Origin: CBDCWA01 sp046048295
GTDB taxonomy: Bacteria > Pseudomonadota > Alphaproteobacteria > Rhizobiales > Hyphomicrobiaceae
Direction: 5' to 3'
Assembly: GCA_046048295.1 (NCBI GenBank)
Contig: JBJOGJ010000027.1
Coordinates: 1 to 24,939 of the forward strand
DNA: 24,939 nt
A model generated the notes under the pieces. It was not told the DNA's origin. It did not search any database and was given only the letters and a program-made list of their open reading frames with translations. The position numbers were made by a program, and so were the translations under genes. This document shows positions 1-7,375 of this stretch, in pieces (the stretch's first letter is position 1; each line of letters begins with the position of its first letter).

Positions 1-770
1 CCAAAGACGGCACGGTGATGGGCAATGCGCAGCCGCCCAGCCTGATGGAGCCGCTGCTTCGGCTCAGCGACAAGAAGGTCGACTACGATCCGGTGAAATT
101 CCAGTATCTCGGCAGCGCCAACTCGGAAGCGTCGCTCTGTGTCTTGAGGAAAGACGCGGCCGTCAAGAGTTTCAAGGACGTGCTGACGACGGAGGCGATC
201 GTCGGCGGCTCGGGCTCGTCGACGATAGACTATCCGCTTACTCACAATGCAGTGCTCGGCACCAAGTTCAAGGTCATCGCGGGCTTCAAGGGAACACGCG
301 ACCTCTCGCTCGCCATGAAGCGCGGCGAGGTGCAGGGGCTCTGCGGGCTGTTCTGGTCGAGCCTCAATACGCTGTTCCCGGACTGGCGGACGGCAGGCGA
401 GATCAACATCATCGTGCAGGAGGCGACGAAGGGAGAGCCGGAGCTCCTGAAGATGGGCGTGCCGACGGTTTACGACTTCGCCAAGGAGGCCGAGCAGCGC
501 CAGGCCATGGACCTGATGTACAAGCCGCTGGTGTTCGGGCGGCCGTTCGTGATGCCGCCGGAAACACCGGCCGACCGGCTGGCGGCACTGCGCACGGCCT
601 TCGACAAGGTGATGAAGGATCCCGACCTGCTGGCCGATGCCAAGAAGCTGCGCATTCCGATCCAGCCGACGACAGGGGCGGAGGTGCAGGAACTGGTGAA
701 AGCGCTCTATGCGATCCCGACCGGCGTGGTGGACAAGCTCAGGAAAGAACTCATCGCGCAGAGGAAATAG
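1..770 (+). CDS. Bug/TctC-family solute-binding protein, 5'-truncated by the window edge
   Basis: The reading frame is open from base 3 to the TAG at 768-770, so the signal peptide and first lobe lie outside the window. The first visible residues (KDGTVMG) match the KDGT segment of the complete paralogue at 12710-13753. The two then align along their length: a YLGSANSE/WLGSASKE segment, a GTKF segment, a gly-rich GGSGSS loop, the shared FWSSL motif, a RPFV.P segment before an ALR.AF helix, and a Lys-rich C-terminus. Family knowledge: these are periplasmic receptors of tripartite tricarboxylate-type transporters (Pfam TctC) binding small carboxylates or aromatic acids. No TctA/TctB membrane subunit is visible nearby. 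The methionines at 15-20 are internal and not starts. The ligand is unknown. Confidence 0.88.
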   Translation, partial: KDGTVMGNAQPPSLMEPLLRLSDKKVDYDPVKFQYLGSANSEASLCVLRKDAAVKSFKDVLTTEAIVGGSGSSTIDYPLTHNAVLGTKFKVIAGFKGTRDLSLAMKRGEVQGLCGLFWSSLNTLFPDWRTAGEINIIVQEATKGEPELLKMGVPTVYDFAKEAEQRQAMDLMYKPLVFGRPFVMPPETPADRLAALRTAFDKVMKDPDLLADAKKLRIPIQPTTGAEVQELVKALYAIPTGVVDKLRKELIAQRK

Positions 771-826
771 CCGGTGGAAGCTGGGAGGCGCATCGTTCGA
801 GGTTGCGCCTGACGCCGGAAGGCTTC

Positions 827-854
827 AAGGGCGCCCCTTCGCGGGGCGCCTTTT
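827..854 (+). terminator. Strong intrinsic (rho-independent) terminator
   Basis: A perfect 8-bp G+C stem has its left arm GGCGCCCC at 830-837, a five-base TTCGC loop at 838-842 and its right arm GGGGCGCC at 843-850. It is followed by TTTT at 851-854 and preceded by AA that can extend pairing. It lies 57 bases after the stop of the first Bug gene and about 100 bases before the next one, so it should end the upstream transcript and imply that the second Bug gene has its own promoter. Confidence 0.88.
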
Positions 855-951
855 GTGCTTGGCCGGCAAGTCGTGTAACTTCGCGTCGCGGCCCGGGACG
901 GGATAGCCAGACCGGGGTCCGGCAGGTGAAACGAACAAGGGAGGCAAGGGA

Positions 952-2010
952 ATGGGACGACGACTCGCGATTGCTGCGGGGCTCATGTTGTTCTCTGCGA
1001 GCGCTGCGGTGGCCGACAGCGTGGCTGAATTCTACAAGGGCAACCAGATCCGCTTCATCATCAGGTCGGGCGTCGGCGGCGGATACGACCAATACGCACG
1101 CCTGCTCGGCCGACATATCGGGCGCCACATACCCGGGAATCCGAGCGTGCTGCCGGTCAACATGCCGGGTGGCGGCGGCATCGTTGCCGCGAACTATGTG
1201 GCGGTCAGGGCTCCAAGGGATGGTTCGATCCTGACGATCGTCAGCCAGGGGTTGCCCGTGGACCAGGCGCTGGGGCTCAACAAGAGCTTCCAGGCGGACC
1301 TGCGTGAGTTCAACTGGATCGGCAATCTCTCGAATTCCAACCAGGTGCTGGTCACGTGGCACACGGCCAAGACGAAGTCGCTCGACGACCTGATGAAGCG
1401 TGAGACGCTTATCGGTGCGACCGGCGCCGGATCGATCTCGGTGCAGATGCCATCGTTCCTCAACAACATCGTCGGCACGAAAATCAAGATCGTGTTCGGG
1501 TATCCCAACGGGGGCGATGTCAACATCGCGATGGAACGCGGGGAGGTCGAAGGGCGCAGCACCAATCCGTGGGCAAGCTACAAGGCCGTCACGCCGCAGT
1601 ACATCAGCGAGAAGAAGATCATTCCGATCCTGCAGATGGGGCTGACCAAGGATCCCGATCTCCCGAATGTGCCGCTCATGCGCGATCTGGCGAAGACGCC
1701 GGAACAGAAACTGGTTCTCGACTACATGTCGAAATCGGTAGCGGTCGGGCGGCCAATCGCGACGACGCCGGGGGTGCCGAAAGAACGCGTTGCGGCATTG
1801 CGGGCGGCGTTCGATGCGACGCTCGTCGATCCGCAGTTCAAGTCGGAAGCTGACAAGCAGCGGGCGGAGATCAATCCGATGACAGGCGCGGAACTCGAGC
1901 AGATCGTCCGCGAATTGATCGAAGCGCCGCAGTCTGTCAGGGACAAGGTGAAGACCGCGATGGAGCGGCCGCAGGACGCCAAGAAGATCCCACGCAAGAA
2001 GAAGGAATAG
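952..2010 (+). CDS. Bug/TctC-family tripartite tricarboxylate transporter substrate-binding protein
   Basis: This is a complete 352-residue periplasmic binding protein. The ATG at 952 follows an AAGGGAGG ribosome site (about 937-944) with 7-base spacing. Residues 1-21 form a Sec signal peptide (Arg-Arg, hydrophobic core, AVA then DS at the cleavage site). The mature protein starts with the FYKGNQIRF strand and a SGVGGGYDQYARLLGRH segment, the ligand-loop signature of this Bug subgroup, followed by HIPGNPS and NMPGGGG. The C-terminal lobe has the ERVAALRAAFDA helix and a very basic tail (KKIPRKKKE). Family role: high-affinity capture of carboxylates for a TctAB-type permease, or ligand sensing. 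No permease gene is in the window, so this is an orphan receptor. The preceding terminator makes it a separate transcription unit from the Bug gene upstream. It converges on the TIR gene. Confidence 0.92.
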   Translation: MGRRLAIAAGLMLFSASAAVADSVAEFYKGNQIRFIIRSGVGGGYDQYARLLGRHIGRHIPGNPSVLPVNMPGGGGIVAANYVAVRAPRDGSILTIVSQGLPVDQALGLNKSFQADLREFNWIGNLSNSNQVLVTWHTAKTKSLDDLMKRETLIGATGAGSISVQMPSFLNNIVGTKIKIVFGYPNGGDVNIAMERGEVEGRSTNPWASYKAVTPQYISEKKIIPILQMGLTKDPDLPNVPLMRDLAKTPEQKLVLDYMSKSVAVGRPIATTPGVPKERVAALRAAFDATLVDPQFKSEADKQRAEINPMTGAELEQIVRELIEAPQSVRDKVKTAMERPQDAKKIPRKKKE

Positions 2011-2056
2011 CCCGTCGAGGCGAAAGAAGGTCAATGCAGCAGGGGCGAACGTAAAC

Positions 2057-3037
2057 TCATCGCTCCTGCCATTCTGCCGGAGCTTCCACGGCATCTGGGT
2101 CTGCGAGATCCAGTTCGAGCGAAGTGTTTCCTTCGTCTGCGACTGCTCCGACCGTGAACGCGCCCCACGAAACTAGCCTAAGCACTGCTTCTCCTTGACC
2201 ATCAATTCGAACTTGGAACTGATTTGGCGAGAACGAGTCGTGTACGAAAAAATATACGGATTCGCCACTCAGCGGATTTGCGGGTGATGTTGGGATCACC
2301 GAAATCGTGACGGCACACCAGTTCTTCTTGGTTGGGCGCACCGATGCAATCAGTTTTCGTTGATTTCGTTCGGCTTGACCGCCGAAGCGCTCGCGCTGAG
2401 GATCATTCGTATAGATGATTGGAGGGAGATTGGCTGCAACATCCGCAAGAGTCGTTGACCTTCTTTGAGGATTTGTGGAGGAGCTTGTATCGATTTCCAA
2501 TGTATGAGGAAGCGGCGCTGACGTGCTCGATGCACGTTCCGGACTTAGTGGGGAAATTGCTGGTGGCCCAGAAGGTGCGACGAATTTCTTGAGTGTATTG
2601 ATAAGGTCCTGGGCGTCACGTCTGAAGGTTTCATGCCGCAAACTTACCGCACTTCGAAATGCAAGCGCTTTCAGCCTGTCCGGGAGTTCTTCTTCATCTG
2701 GCATGCTTGCGCCGTCTACGAGGACTGGGATCACAAGCTTATTTCCCTCCAGCGCTGCGGCGATTTCCAGTGAAACGAAGTCGTTCGATCGCCCAAGTCG
2801 TGGGCGTCCATTTGCATCGGCGGCAGTCAACCAACTCTTGCCAATTACTGACAGGAGTACGTCACATGTTTCGACCGCAGCAGAGATTTTTTCTGGGAAA
2901 TTTTCACCGGGTCCAATGCCGTCAATATCCATGAAGATCTGTTCTCGCGACCAATGCTGCATAAGCTGGTCGCAAAGCCACCCAGTATAACCTGCACTGT
3001 CGCCACGACGGTAACTGACGAAAATGGCCTTTTTCAT
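2057..3037 (-). CDS. TIR domain-pYEATS domain protein, predicted conflict/defence effector
   Basis: A 326-residue protein with an N-terminal TIR domain (about residues 1-155) opening with FVSYRRGDSAGYTGWL and continuing with FMDIDG. The SW at 68-69 and FVSLE, with Glu91 as the probable catalytic glutamate of NAD-cleaving TIRs, fit bacterial TIR enzymes. A Ser/Pro/Thr-rich linker (about 156-212) leads to a C-terminal domain (about 215-325) with FGG..ERN.RKL, NPL.G, VHDSF and WGAFTVGA..D.G...LELDL. I recognise this as the prokaryotic YEATS (pYEATS) domain, described by comparative genomics in bacterial conflict proteins. The start is well supported: AGGAG sits 7 bases before the ATG. Two of three 60-base lines I counted are 48% G+C and one 57%, against 68% in a neighbouring gene line, which suggests horizontal acquisition. 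It stands alone between catabolic genes with no obvious partner. The trigger and the NADase activity are inferred, not shown. Confidence 0.87.
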   Translation of the reverse strand: MKKAIFVSYRRGDSAGYTGWLCDQLMQHWSREQIFMDIDGIGPGENFPEKISAAVETCDVLLSVIGKSWLTAADANGRPRLGRSNDFVSLEIAAALEGNKLVIPVLVDGASMPDEEELPDRLKALAFRSAVSLRHETFRRDAQDLINTLKKFVAPSGPPAISPLSPERASSTSAPLPHTLEIDTSSSTNPQRRSTTLADVAANLPPIIYTNDPQRERFGGQAERNQRKLIASVRPTKKNWCAVTISVIPTSPANPLSGESVYFFVHDSFSPNQFQVRIDGQGEAVLRLVSWGAFTVGAVADEGNTSLELDLADPDAVEAPAEWQER

Positions 3038-3155
3038 CCATCATCTCCTGATGAGGAAGCTACCTTAGTCGGTCCATTTATCCAGTCGCAAGGAAGTGTG
3101 TTGGGACTCTTTCCTACAATATATCTGCAATAGTCGGGTTTGCCGATACTCGATC

Positions 3156-4124
3156 TCAATAGGGTGTCGGGCGGCCGCGCAGGTCCTTGTTGAGGGCGAC
3201 GCTGACAAGCGGTCCGAACAGGCGGTCGATGCGGGCCTTGTCGGCTTCCGGCAGTGGCGGCTTCAGCATGGAAGCGACGTTGGCGCGCAGATGCTCGCGT
3301 TTGCCGGTGCCGAAGAGGACGACGTCGATGCCGGGCTCGTGGCGTGCGTAGCGGTAGGCGGCATCGACGAGGCCTTCGGGGCCTGCGTCGGCGACCAGGC
3401 TTGCAATCGCGTCGCGGGATTCAGCGTAGCTGTAGGGGAGGCGGCCGGTAGCCTCCAGCTCGCGTAGCACGGTTTCGACGGCCTCCTGATTCGAGAAGAA
3501 GCCGCGCATGGCGCACATGCCGACGGTGCCGACGCCGGCGGCTCTCGCGGCGGGGACTACGACATCGCGTGCGTTCTGATGCATCATGTGGAAGGCGAAC
3601 ATCACGACATCGAAGCCGGCGGCAATGGCGCGGCGTACGGTCTCGTGCTCCGGGTCCGTCGAAGTGTGCTCGCTGATGCCGATGTTGCGAATCTTGCCGG
3701 CATCCTTTGCCTTTACGAGCAACGGCAGGAGTTGCGCCTCGGCGTAATCGTAGGCCTCGGGCTCGACGCCGTGCAGGCAGTAGACGTCGATGTAGTCGGT
3801 GCCAAGGCTCGCGAGGGACTGCTCGAGGCTCTTGAGCATGTCGGCGGGCGGCAGGAGGCCGGTCTTGCGCTGAACGTAGGTCTTGGTCGTGACGACGACG
3901 CTCGATCGTGGACGGCCGCGGATCGCCTCGCCGACGATTTCCTCTGTCTTGTAGTTCTCGGAAGTGTCGATGAAGTTTACTCCGAGATCCAGGGCTTCCT
4001 TGAGGAGCGAGACGGAATGGTCCGCGCTCTGGTCATAGTTCTGGCCGAGGCGGCTGTAGCCGCCGCATCCGAAACCGACGACGCTGACCTCGAGGCCGGT
4101 GCGGCCGAAAGACGTGTACTGCAA
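3156..4124 (-). CDS. Aldo/keto reductase with a TTG start
   Basis: A 322-residue NAD(P)H-dependent aldo/keto reductase of the (beta/alpha)8 fold. The N-terminus Q-Y-T-S-F-GRTGLEVS..GFG is the usual family opening, and the expected catalytic tetrad is present: Asp53 (FIDTSENY), Tyr58, Lys81 (TTKTY) and His118 (YCLHG). The start is a TTG at 4122-4124; no ATG gives the right N-terminus, and GAAGGA lies about 8 bases upstream, so the unusual start is likely real. It lies 98 bases downstream of the FAD-subunit gene on the same strand and may be the last gene of that operon. Likely role: reduction of a carbonyl intermediate or detoxification of an aldehyde produced by the pathway. The substrate cannot be inferred. 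Confidence 0.9.
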   Translation of the reverse strand: MQYTSFGRTGLEVSVVGFGCGGYSRLGQNYDQSADHSVSLLKEALDLGVNFIDTSENYKTEEIVGEAIRGRPRSSVVVTTKTYVQRKTGLLPPADMLKSLEQSLASLGTDYIDVYCLHGVEPEAYDYAEAQLLPLLVKAKDAGKIRNIGISEHTSTDPEHETVRRAIAAGFDVVMFAFHMMHQNARDVVVPAARAAGVGTVGMCAMRGFFSNQEAVETVLRELEATGRLPYSYAESRDAIASLVADAGPEGLVDAAYRYARHEPGIDVVLFGTGKREHLRANVASMLKPPLPEADKARIDRLFGPLVSVALNKDLRGRPTPY

Positions 4125-4222
4125 TGGTCTCTTCCTTCGTGCATTTGGAACGAGTGGGCAGGGTCAACCAACCGGCGGCTGTGCCGACAACACCCCGGCG
4201 GGTTGTGCGGAATGGTTTGCGA

Positions 4223-5020
4223 TCAGAGGCAGGCCGCGACTGCGCGCTTAGCCATGACAGTGATCAGATGGGCGCGGTACTCGGAGCTGGCATGGATGTC
4301 CGACATGAGGTTGTCGGGCGAAATCCTGATGTCGGCCACCGCGTCGGGTGCGAAGGATTTCGCAAGCGCCGCTTCCATCTCCGAGACGCGGAAGACGCCG
4401 TTGTCGCCAGCGCCGGTAACTGCGACGCGGATGCCGGCAGGCCCCTTGGAGACCATCACGCCGACGATGGCGTAGCGGGAGGCGGGGTTCTTGAACTTCA
4501 TGTAGGCGGCGCGTTCGGGGATGGGGAAGCGGATGGCGGTGATGATCTCGTCGGGCTCAAGGGCGGTGGTGAAGAGCGCCTGGAAGAAATCATCGGCAGC
4601 GATTTCGCGCTTCGATGTGACGAGCGTGGCGCCAAGGCCGAGGCAGCCGGCGGGATAATCCGCCGCCGGATCATTGTTGGCGATGGAGCCGCCGCAGGTG
4701 CCGCGGTTCCTGACCTGGGTGTCGCCGATGCCGCCTGCTAGCACGCTCAGTGCAGGGATGGCCTTGGCAACCTCGGGCGAGGTCGCGACAGCAGTATGGG
4801 TGGTCATCGCCTTGAGTGTGACTGTGTCGGAGGCGATCTCGATGCCCTTGAGGTCAGCCAACGATTGCAGGTCGACGAGGTGGCTCGGTGCGGCCAGGCG
4901 GAACTTCAGGGTCGGGAGCAGCGTCATGCCGCCAGCGAGGATCTTGCCTTCGGGATTGGCGCGGAGCCTTTCGGCAGCATCCTCGAGCGATGTGGCGCGG
5001 GTGTATTCGAATGCGTACAT
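4223..5020 (-). CDS. FAD-binding (medium) subunit of a molybdenum hydroxylase, CoxM/XdhB type
   Basis: A 265-residue FAD-binding subunit of the xanthine dehydrogenase/CO dehydrogenase superfamily, slightly shorter than the usual 280-290. The first FAD motif is AGGMTLLP..K (about residues 29-39), followed by LVDLQSLADLKGI. The second flavin motif is IGDTQVRNRGTCGGSIANND with DPAADYPA (about 97-124). The C-terminal part carries the CO_deh_flav_C-like domain. Family role: passing electrons from the [2Fe-2S] clusters to the external acceptor. It starts 11 bases after the [2Fe-2S] subunit stop, so the two are co-transcribed. The matching molybdopterin subunit is not beside it but on the opposite strand at 7376-9751. 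Substrate specificity is not carried by this subunit. Confidence 0.94.
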   Translation of the reverse strand: MYAFEYTRATSLEDAAERLRANPEGKILAGGMTLLPTLKFRLAAPSHLVDLQSLADLKGIEIASDTVTLKAMTTHTAVATSPEVAKAIPALSVLAGGIGDTQVRNRGTCGGSIANNDPAADYPAGCLGLGATLVTSKREIAADDFFQALFTTALEPDEIITAIRFPIPERAAYMKFKNPASRYAIVGVMVSKGPAGIRVAVTGAGDNGVFRVSEMEAALAKSFAPDAVADIRISPDNLMSDIHASSEYRAHLITVMAKRAVAACL

Positions 5021-5031
5021 GGCCGGTTCTC

Positions 5032-5520
5032 TCAGTGCTTGGGCGGCAGCGGCTTGCCGGTCATCATGGCGGAAGCGGCCTGAACGGCGAGCACGATGTT
5101 ATGGTAGCCGGTGCAGCGGCAGAGGTTGCCCTCGAGCCAGTGGCGGATTTCCTGCTCGGTCGGCTCCGGGTTTTTCTCGAGCAGCGCGATCGAGTTCATC
5201 ACCATGCCCGGCGTGCAGAAGCCGCATTGGAGGCCGTGATACTCGTGGAACGCCTGCTGGACCGGGTGCAGTTTCTCCGGCGTGCCGGCGCCTTCGATGG
5301 TGCGAACCTCGCCGCCGTCGGCCTGCACGGCGAGGATGGTGCAGGACTTGGTCGAGACGCCGTTGTGAATGACGGTGCAGGCGCCGCACTGGGTGGTGTC
5401 GCAGCCGACGTGCGTGCCGGTCATGGCGAGGTCGCGGCGCAGGAGCTCGACAAGCAATGTGCGCGGCTCGACCTCGGCGGTGACGTCCTCGCCGTTGATC
5501 TTGATGGTAACGGTTGGCAT
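5032..5520 (-). CDS. [2Fe-2S] (small) subunit of a molybdenum hydroxylase, CoxS type
   Basis: A 162-residue iron-sulfur subunit with both expected clusters. The N-terminal plant-ferredoxin-like cluster uses Cys40, Cys45, Cys48 (GCDTTQCGACTV) and Cys60. The C-terminal four-helix-bundle cluster uses Cys99, Cys102 (CGFCTPGM), Cys134 and Cys136 (NLCRCTGYHNI). All eight ligands are intact, so the protein should be functional. It relays electrons from the molybdenum site to the FAD subunit. The start is clear: AAGGAGAG lies about 6 bases before the ATG. It sits 36 bases downstream of the UbiD-family gene and 11 bases upstream of the FAD subunit. The short length with no fused domain is typical of stand-alone CoxS-type subunits. 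Confidence 0.96.
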   Translation of the reverse strand: MPTVTIKINGEDVTAEVEPRTLLVELLRRDLAMTGTHVGCDTTQCGACTVIHNGVSTKSCTILAVQADGGEVRTIEGAGTPEKLHPVQQAFHEYHGLQCGFCTPGMVMNSIALLEKNPEPTEQEIRHWLEGNLCRCTGYHNIVLAVQAASAMMTGKPLPPKH

Positions 5521-5556
5521 CCGGCTCTCCTTGCGGGGCTCGTTATCGTTGCAGGA

Positions 5557-7191
5557 CTACTTCTTGCCTTCGACGCGGCGGACGGGAGTTTCCGGCGTCA
5601 GGCCACGGCGGCGGCGGGCGAAGGTGTTCTCGCCGTTCTTTGCCCAGTCGCCGCTGGCGGCATTGTCGGCGAATGCCTGCCACTGGTCTTCCCAGTCGCC
5701 GAGGTTGTAGCCGTGCCAGGGGGCCTTCGGGACGATGCGCGGCAGGCCAAGCTCCTCCCAAAGCTGCTTCGAGCGCTCCATGTACTGGCGGGCAGGAAGG
5801 GCGAGGGGCGGCATGTCGTGCTTGGCGGTGGCATCGACGAGGAGCGCCGATTCGCCGCCGCTGCCGGACTTGGGACCATGGCCGCCGGCCTTGTGGGGGA
5901 CGAGCAGCATGTCCTCGATGGGGTTCGAGCGGTAGGCTAGGCACCAGAAGATGGCATCCGTGTTGTGCGGGTCGACGTCCTCGGAGACGGCGATGACGAT
6001 CTTGCCGCACTGGGCCTGAAGGGCTGCCGCACCCTGGAGCCCGCGCCAAACCTCGGTCTGGGGTGCGCCCTTGGCGAACTGGAGGAAGATCACCTTCCTG
6101 AGGTTCGTCAGCGGCTCGTGCATGACGACCTTCTTGATGCCCTTGACGTCGAGCGCCTTCTTGAGGTGCGCGTAGAACAGGGCTTCGTAGGCCGACTTCT
6201 TGAGGATGCTCGACTCGCTCGGCGTCACTTCGGAGATGATGGAGGCGAACACCGGCTTCTTCTTCATGGTGATGGCGGTGACGCGCATCGACATGTTGAA
6301 GTCCTCGAGTGCGATGTGGCCGTGGCTCTCTCCGAACGGACCTTCGGGCTCCAGCATCTCGGTGTCGATGAGACCTTCCACAACGATCTCGGCGTCGGCG
6401 GGGATTTCCAGATCAATGGTCTTGCAACGGGTGACACGCATGGCCCGGCCGGCGAGACCGCCTGCAACCGCCATCTCGTCCTCGTCGATGGCGAGCTTCT
6501 GTGGGCCGGTGAAGGCTACGACAGGAGCGCAGCCGACGACGATGGCGCAGGGCATGGGTTCGCCGCGCTGCTGGTACTTCAGCCAGTGGGCATAGCCGCC
6601 GGCGCCGGACAGGCGGGAGGCCATTCGGACGCCGAGCCGGTCGGTCGCCTTCAGGCCGGCGCGGTAGGTACCCATGTTGCGGATGCCGATTTCCGGGTCC
6701 TTGGTCACGCAGACGGTTGCGGTGAGGTAGGGCGCGGCGTCGAAGCCGGGTGTCGAGATGGGGATGGGCAGGCGGGCGAGGCCGCCGCCGGGCCTGGTGA
6801 GGTCGTCGCCGGTGATGACGACCTCGTGGCATGGGGCGCTCTCGACGAACTCGGGCGGGATCGGGTTCTCGATGGCGTTCATCCAGACCTCGCCCAGCTC
6901 CTCGACGGGGACGCCCATGCCCATGGCATAGATTTCCTCAGAGGCAGCGAGGGCGCCGACGACGACGGGCATGTCGTAGGTGTTGCCCTTGGAGTCGGTG
7001 ACATTGGTAAACCAGAAAACCCTGCGGTCCTCTTCGGGGAAGTTGCCGAGGAACTGCCAACGCACGAGGGGGTGGATCTCAGTGTCCTTGTTCACCGGCT
7101 TGTCGATGCGGGTGACGAGGCCTTTCGCCTCCAGCAGCGCCAGATGCTCCTGGAAATCGCCGGGGGCCTTGGTGCGGGATGCTGCGTCCAT
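5557..7191 (-). CDS. UbiD-family prFMN-dependent (de)carboxylase
   Basis: A 544-residue UbiD-family enzyme, slightly longer than the usual 450-500. The prenylated-FMN site is recognisable: IRNMGTYRAGL (Asn172, Arg177), RLGVRMA, and the EGPFGESHGH motif giving Glu283 and Glu288, spaced like the Glu277/Glu282 pair of fungal ferulic acid decarboxylase Fdc1. An Arg-rich GLAGRAMRVTRCKT segment precedes it and HNTDAIFWCLAYRSNP lies in the C-terminal part. Family chemistry: reversible decarboxylation of aromatic, heteroaromatic or alpha,beta-unsaturated carboxylic acids, with cofactor made by UbiX. No UbiX gene is in the window. It is the first gene of the minus-strand operon with the molybdenum hydroxylase small and medium subunits, and is divergent from the large subunit. 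This suggests a hydroxylate-then-decarboxylate pathway. It is unlikely to be the ubiquinone-pathway UbiD in this context. The substrate is unknown. Confidence 0.93.
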   Translation of the reverse strand: MDAASRTKAPGDFQEHLALLEAKGLVTRIDKPVNKDTEIHPLVRWQFLGNFPEEDRRVFWFTNVTDSKGNTYDMPVVVGALAASEEIYAMGMGVPVEELGEVWMNAIENPIPPEFVESAPCHEVVITGDDLTRPGGGLARLPIPISTPGFDAAPYLTATVCVTKDPEIGIRNMGTYRAGLKATDRLGVRMASRLSGAGGYAHWLKYQQRGEPMPCAIVVGCAPVVAFTGPQKLAIDEDEMAVAGGLAGRAMRVTRCKTIDLEIPADAEIVVEGLIDTEMLEPEGPFGESHGHIALEDFNMSMRVTAITMKKKPVFASIISEVTPSESSILKKSAYEALFYAHLKKALDVKGIKKVVMHEPLTNLRKVIFLQFAKGAPQTEVWRGLQGAAALQAQCGKIVIAVSEDVDPHNTDAIFWCLAYRSNPIEDMLLVPHKAGGHGPKSGSGGESALLVDATAKHDMPPLALPARQYMERSKQLWEELGLPRIVPKAPWHGYNLGDWEDQWQAFADNAASGDWAKNGENTFARRRRGLTPETPVRRVEGKK

Positions 7192-7375
7192 ATCGTGTTT
7201 CCTGGGGCGTGGCGGGATCGCGGCCTCGCGCCTTGTTGGGGGCGGGAAGCGATGTTATCAGGTGGGGCTCCTATAGCAGCTACCCGTCATCGCGCAAATA
7301 GATGGGCGACCGGCTCCGCCGGTTTCGCCGCCCATCGGGCCGAAGTGGGAGGCAGCCCGTGTCCTATCGAGAGAG
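7192..7375. promoter_or_regulatory. Divergent control region between the UbiD and molybdopterin-subunit operons
   Basis: These 184 bases separate two divergent transcription units encoding parts of the same enzyme, so promoters for both directions and probably the shared regulator site lie here. I could not identify convincing -35/-10 pairs. An AGGA ribosome site precedes the UbiD ATG on the minus strand. The most striking element is the imperfect palindrome at 7301-7336, listed separately. No short gene is visible. Confidence 0.6.
7301..7336. repeat. Inverted repeat/hairpin in the divergent control region
   Basis: Outer arms GATGGGCG (7301-7308) and CGCCCATC (7329-7336) are perfectly complementary. 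Inside them, CCGGC (7310-7314) and GCCGG (7318-7322) pair around a three-base TCC loop. A one-base bulge faces a six-base bulge, and an alternative pairing of GGCGA with TCGCC is possible. There is no T-run, so it is not an intrinsic terminator. It could be an operator, or a leader hairpin about 40 bases before the molybdopterin-subunit start. Confidence 0.6.

Noticed and set aside
2039..2069. Inverted repeat GCAGGGGCGA/TCGCTCCTGC at the convergent ends of the Bug and TIR genes
   Set aside because: Ten-base arms with one G-T wobble and an 11-base loop, but no T-run on either strand; not called a terminator.
751..2094. 447-codon open frame on the minus strand opposite the second Bug gene
   Set aside because: Arg/Leu/His-rich translation without recognisable domain; it is antisense to a clear Bug gene with signal peptide and ribosome site, and is a usual by-product of G+C-rich third positions.
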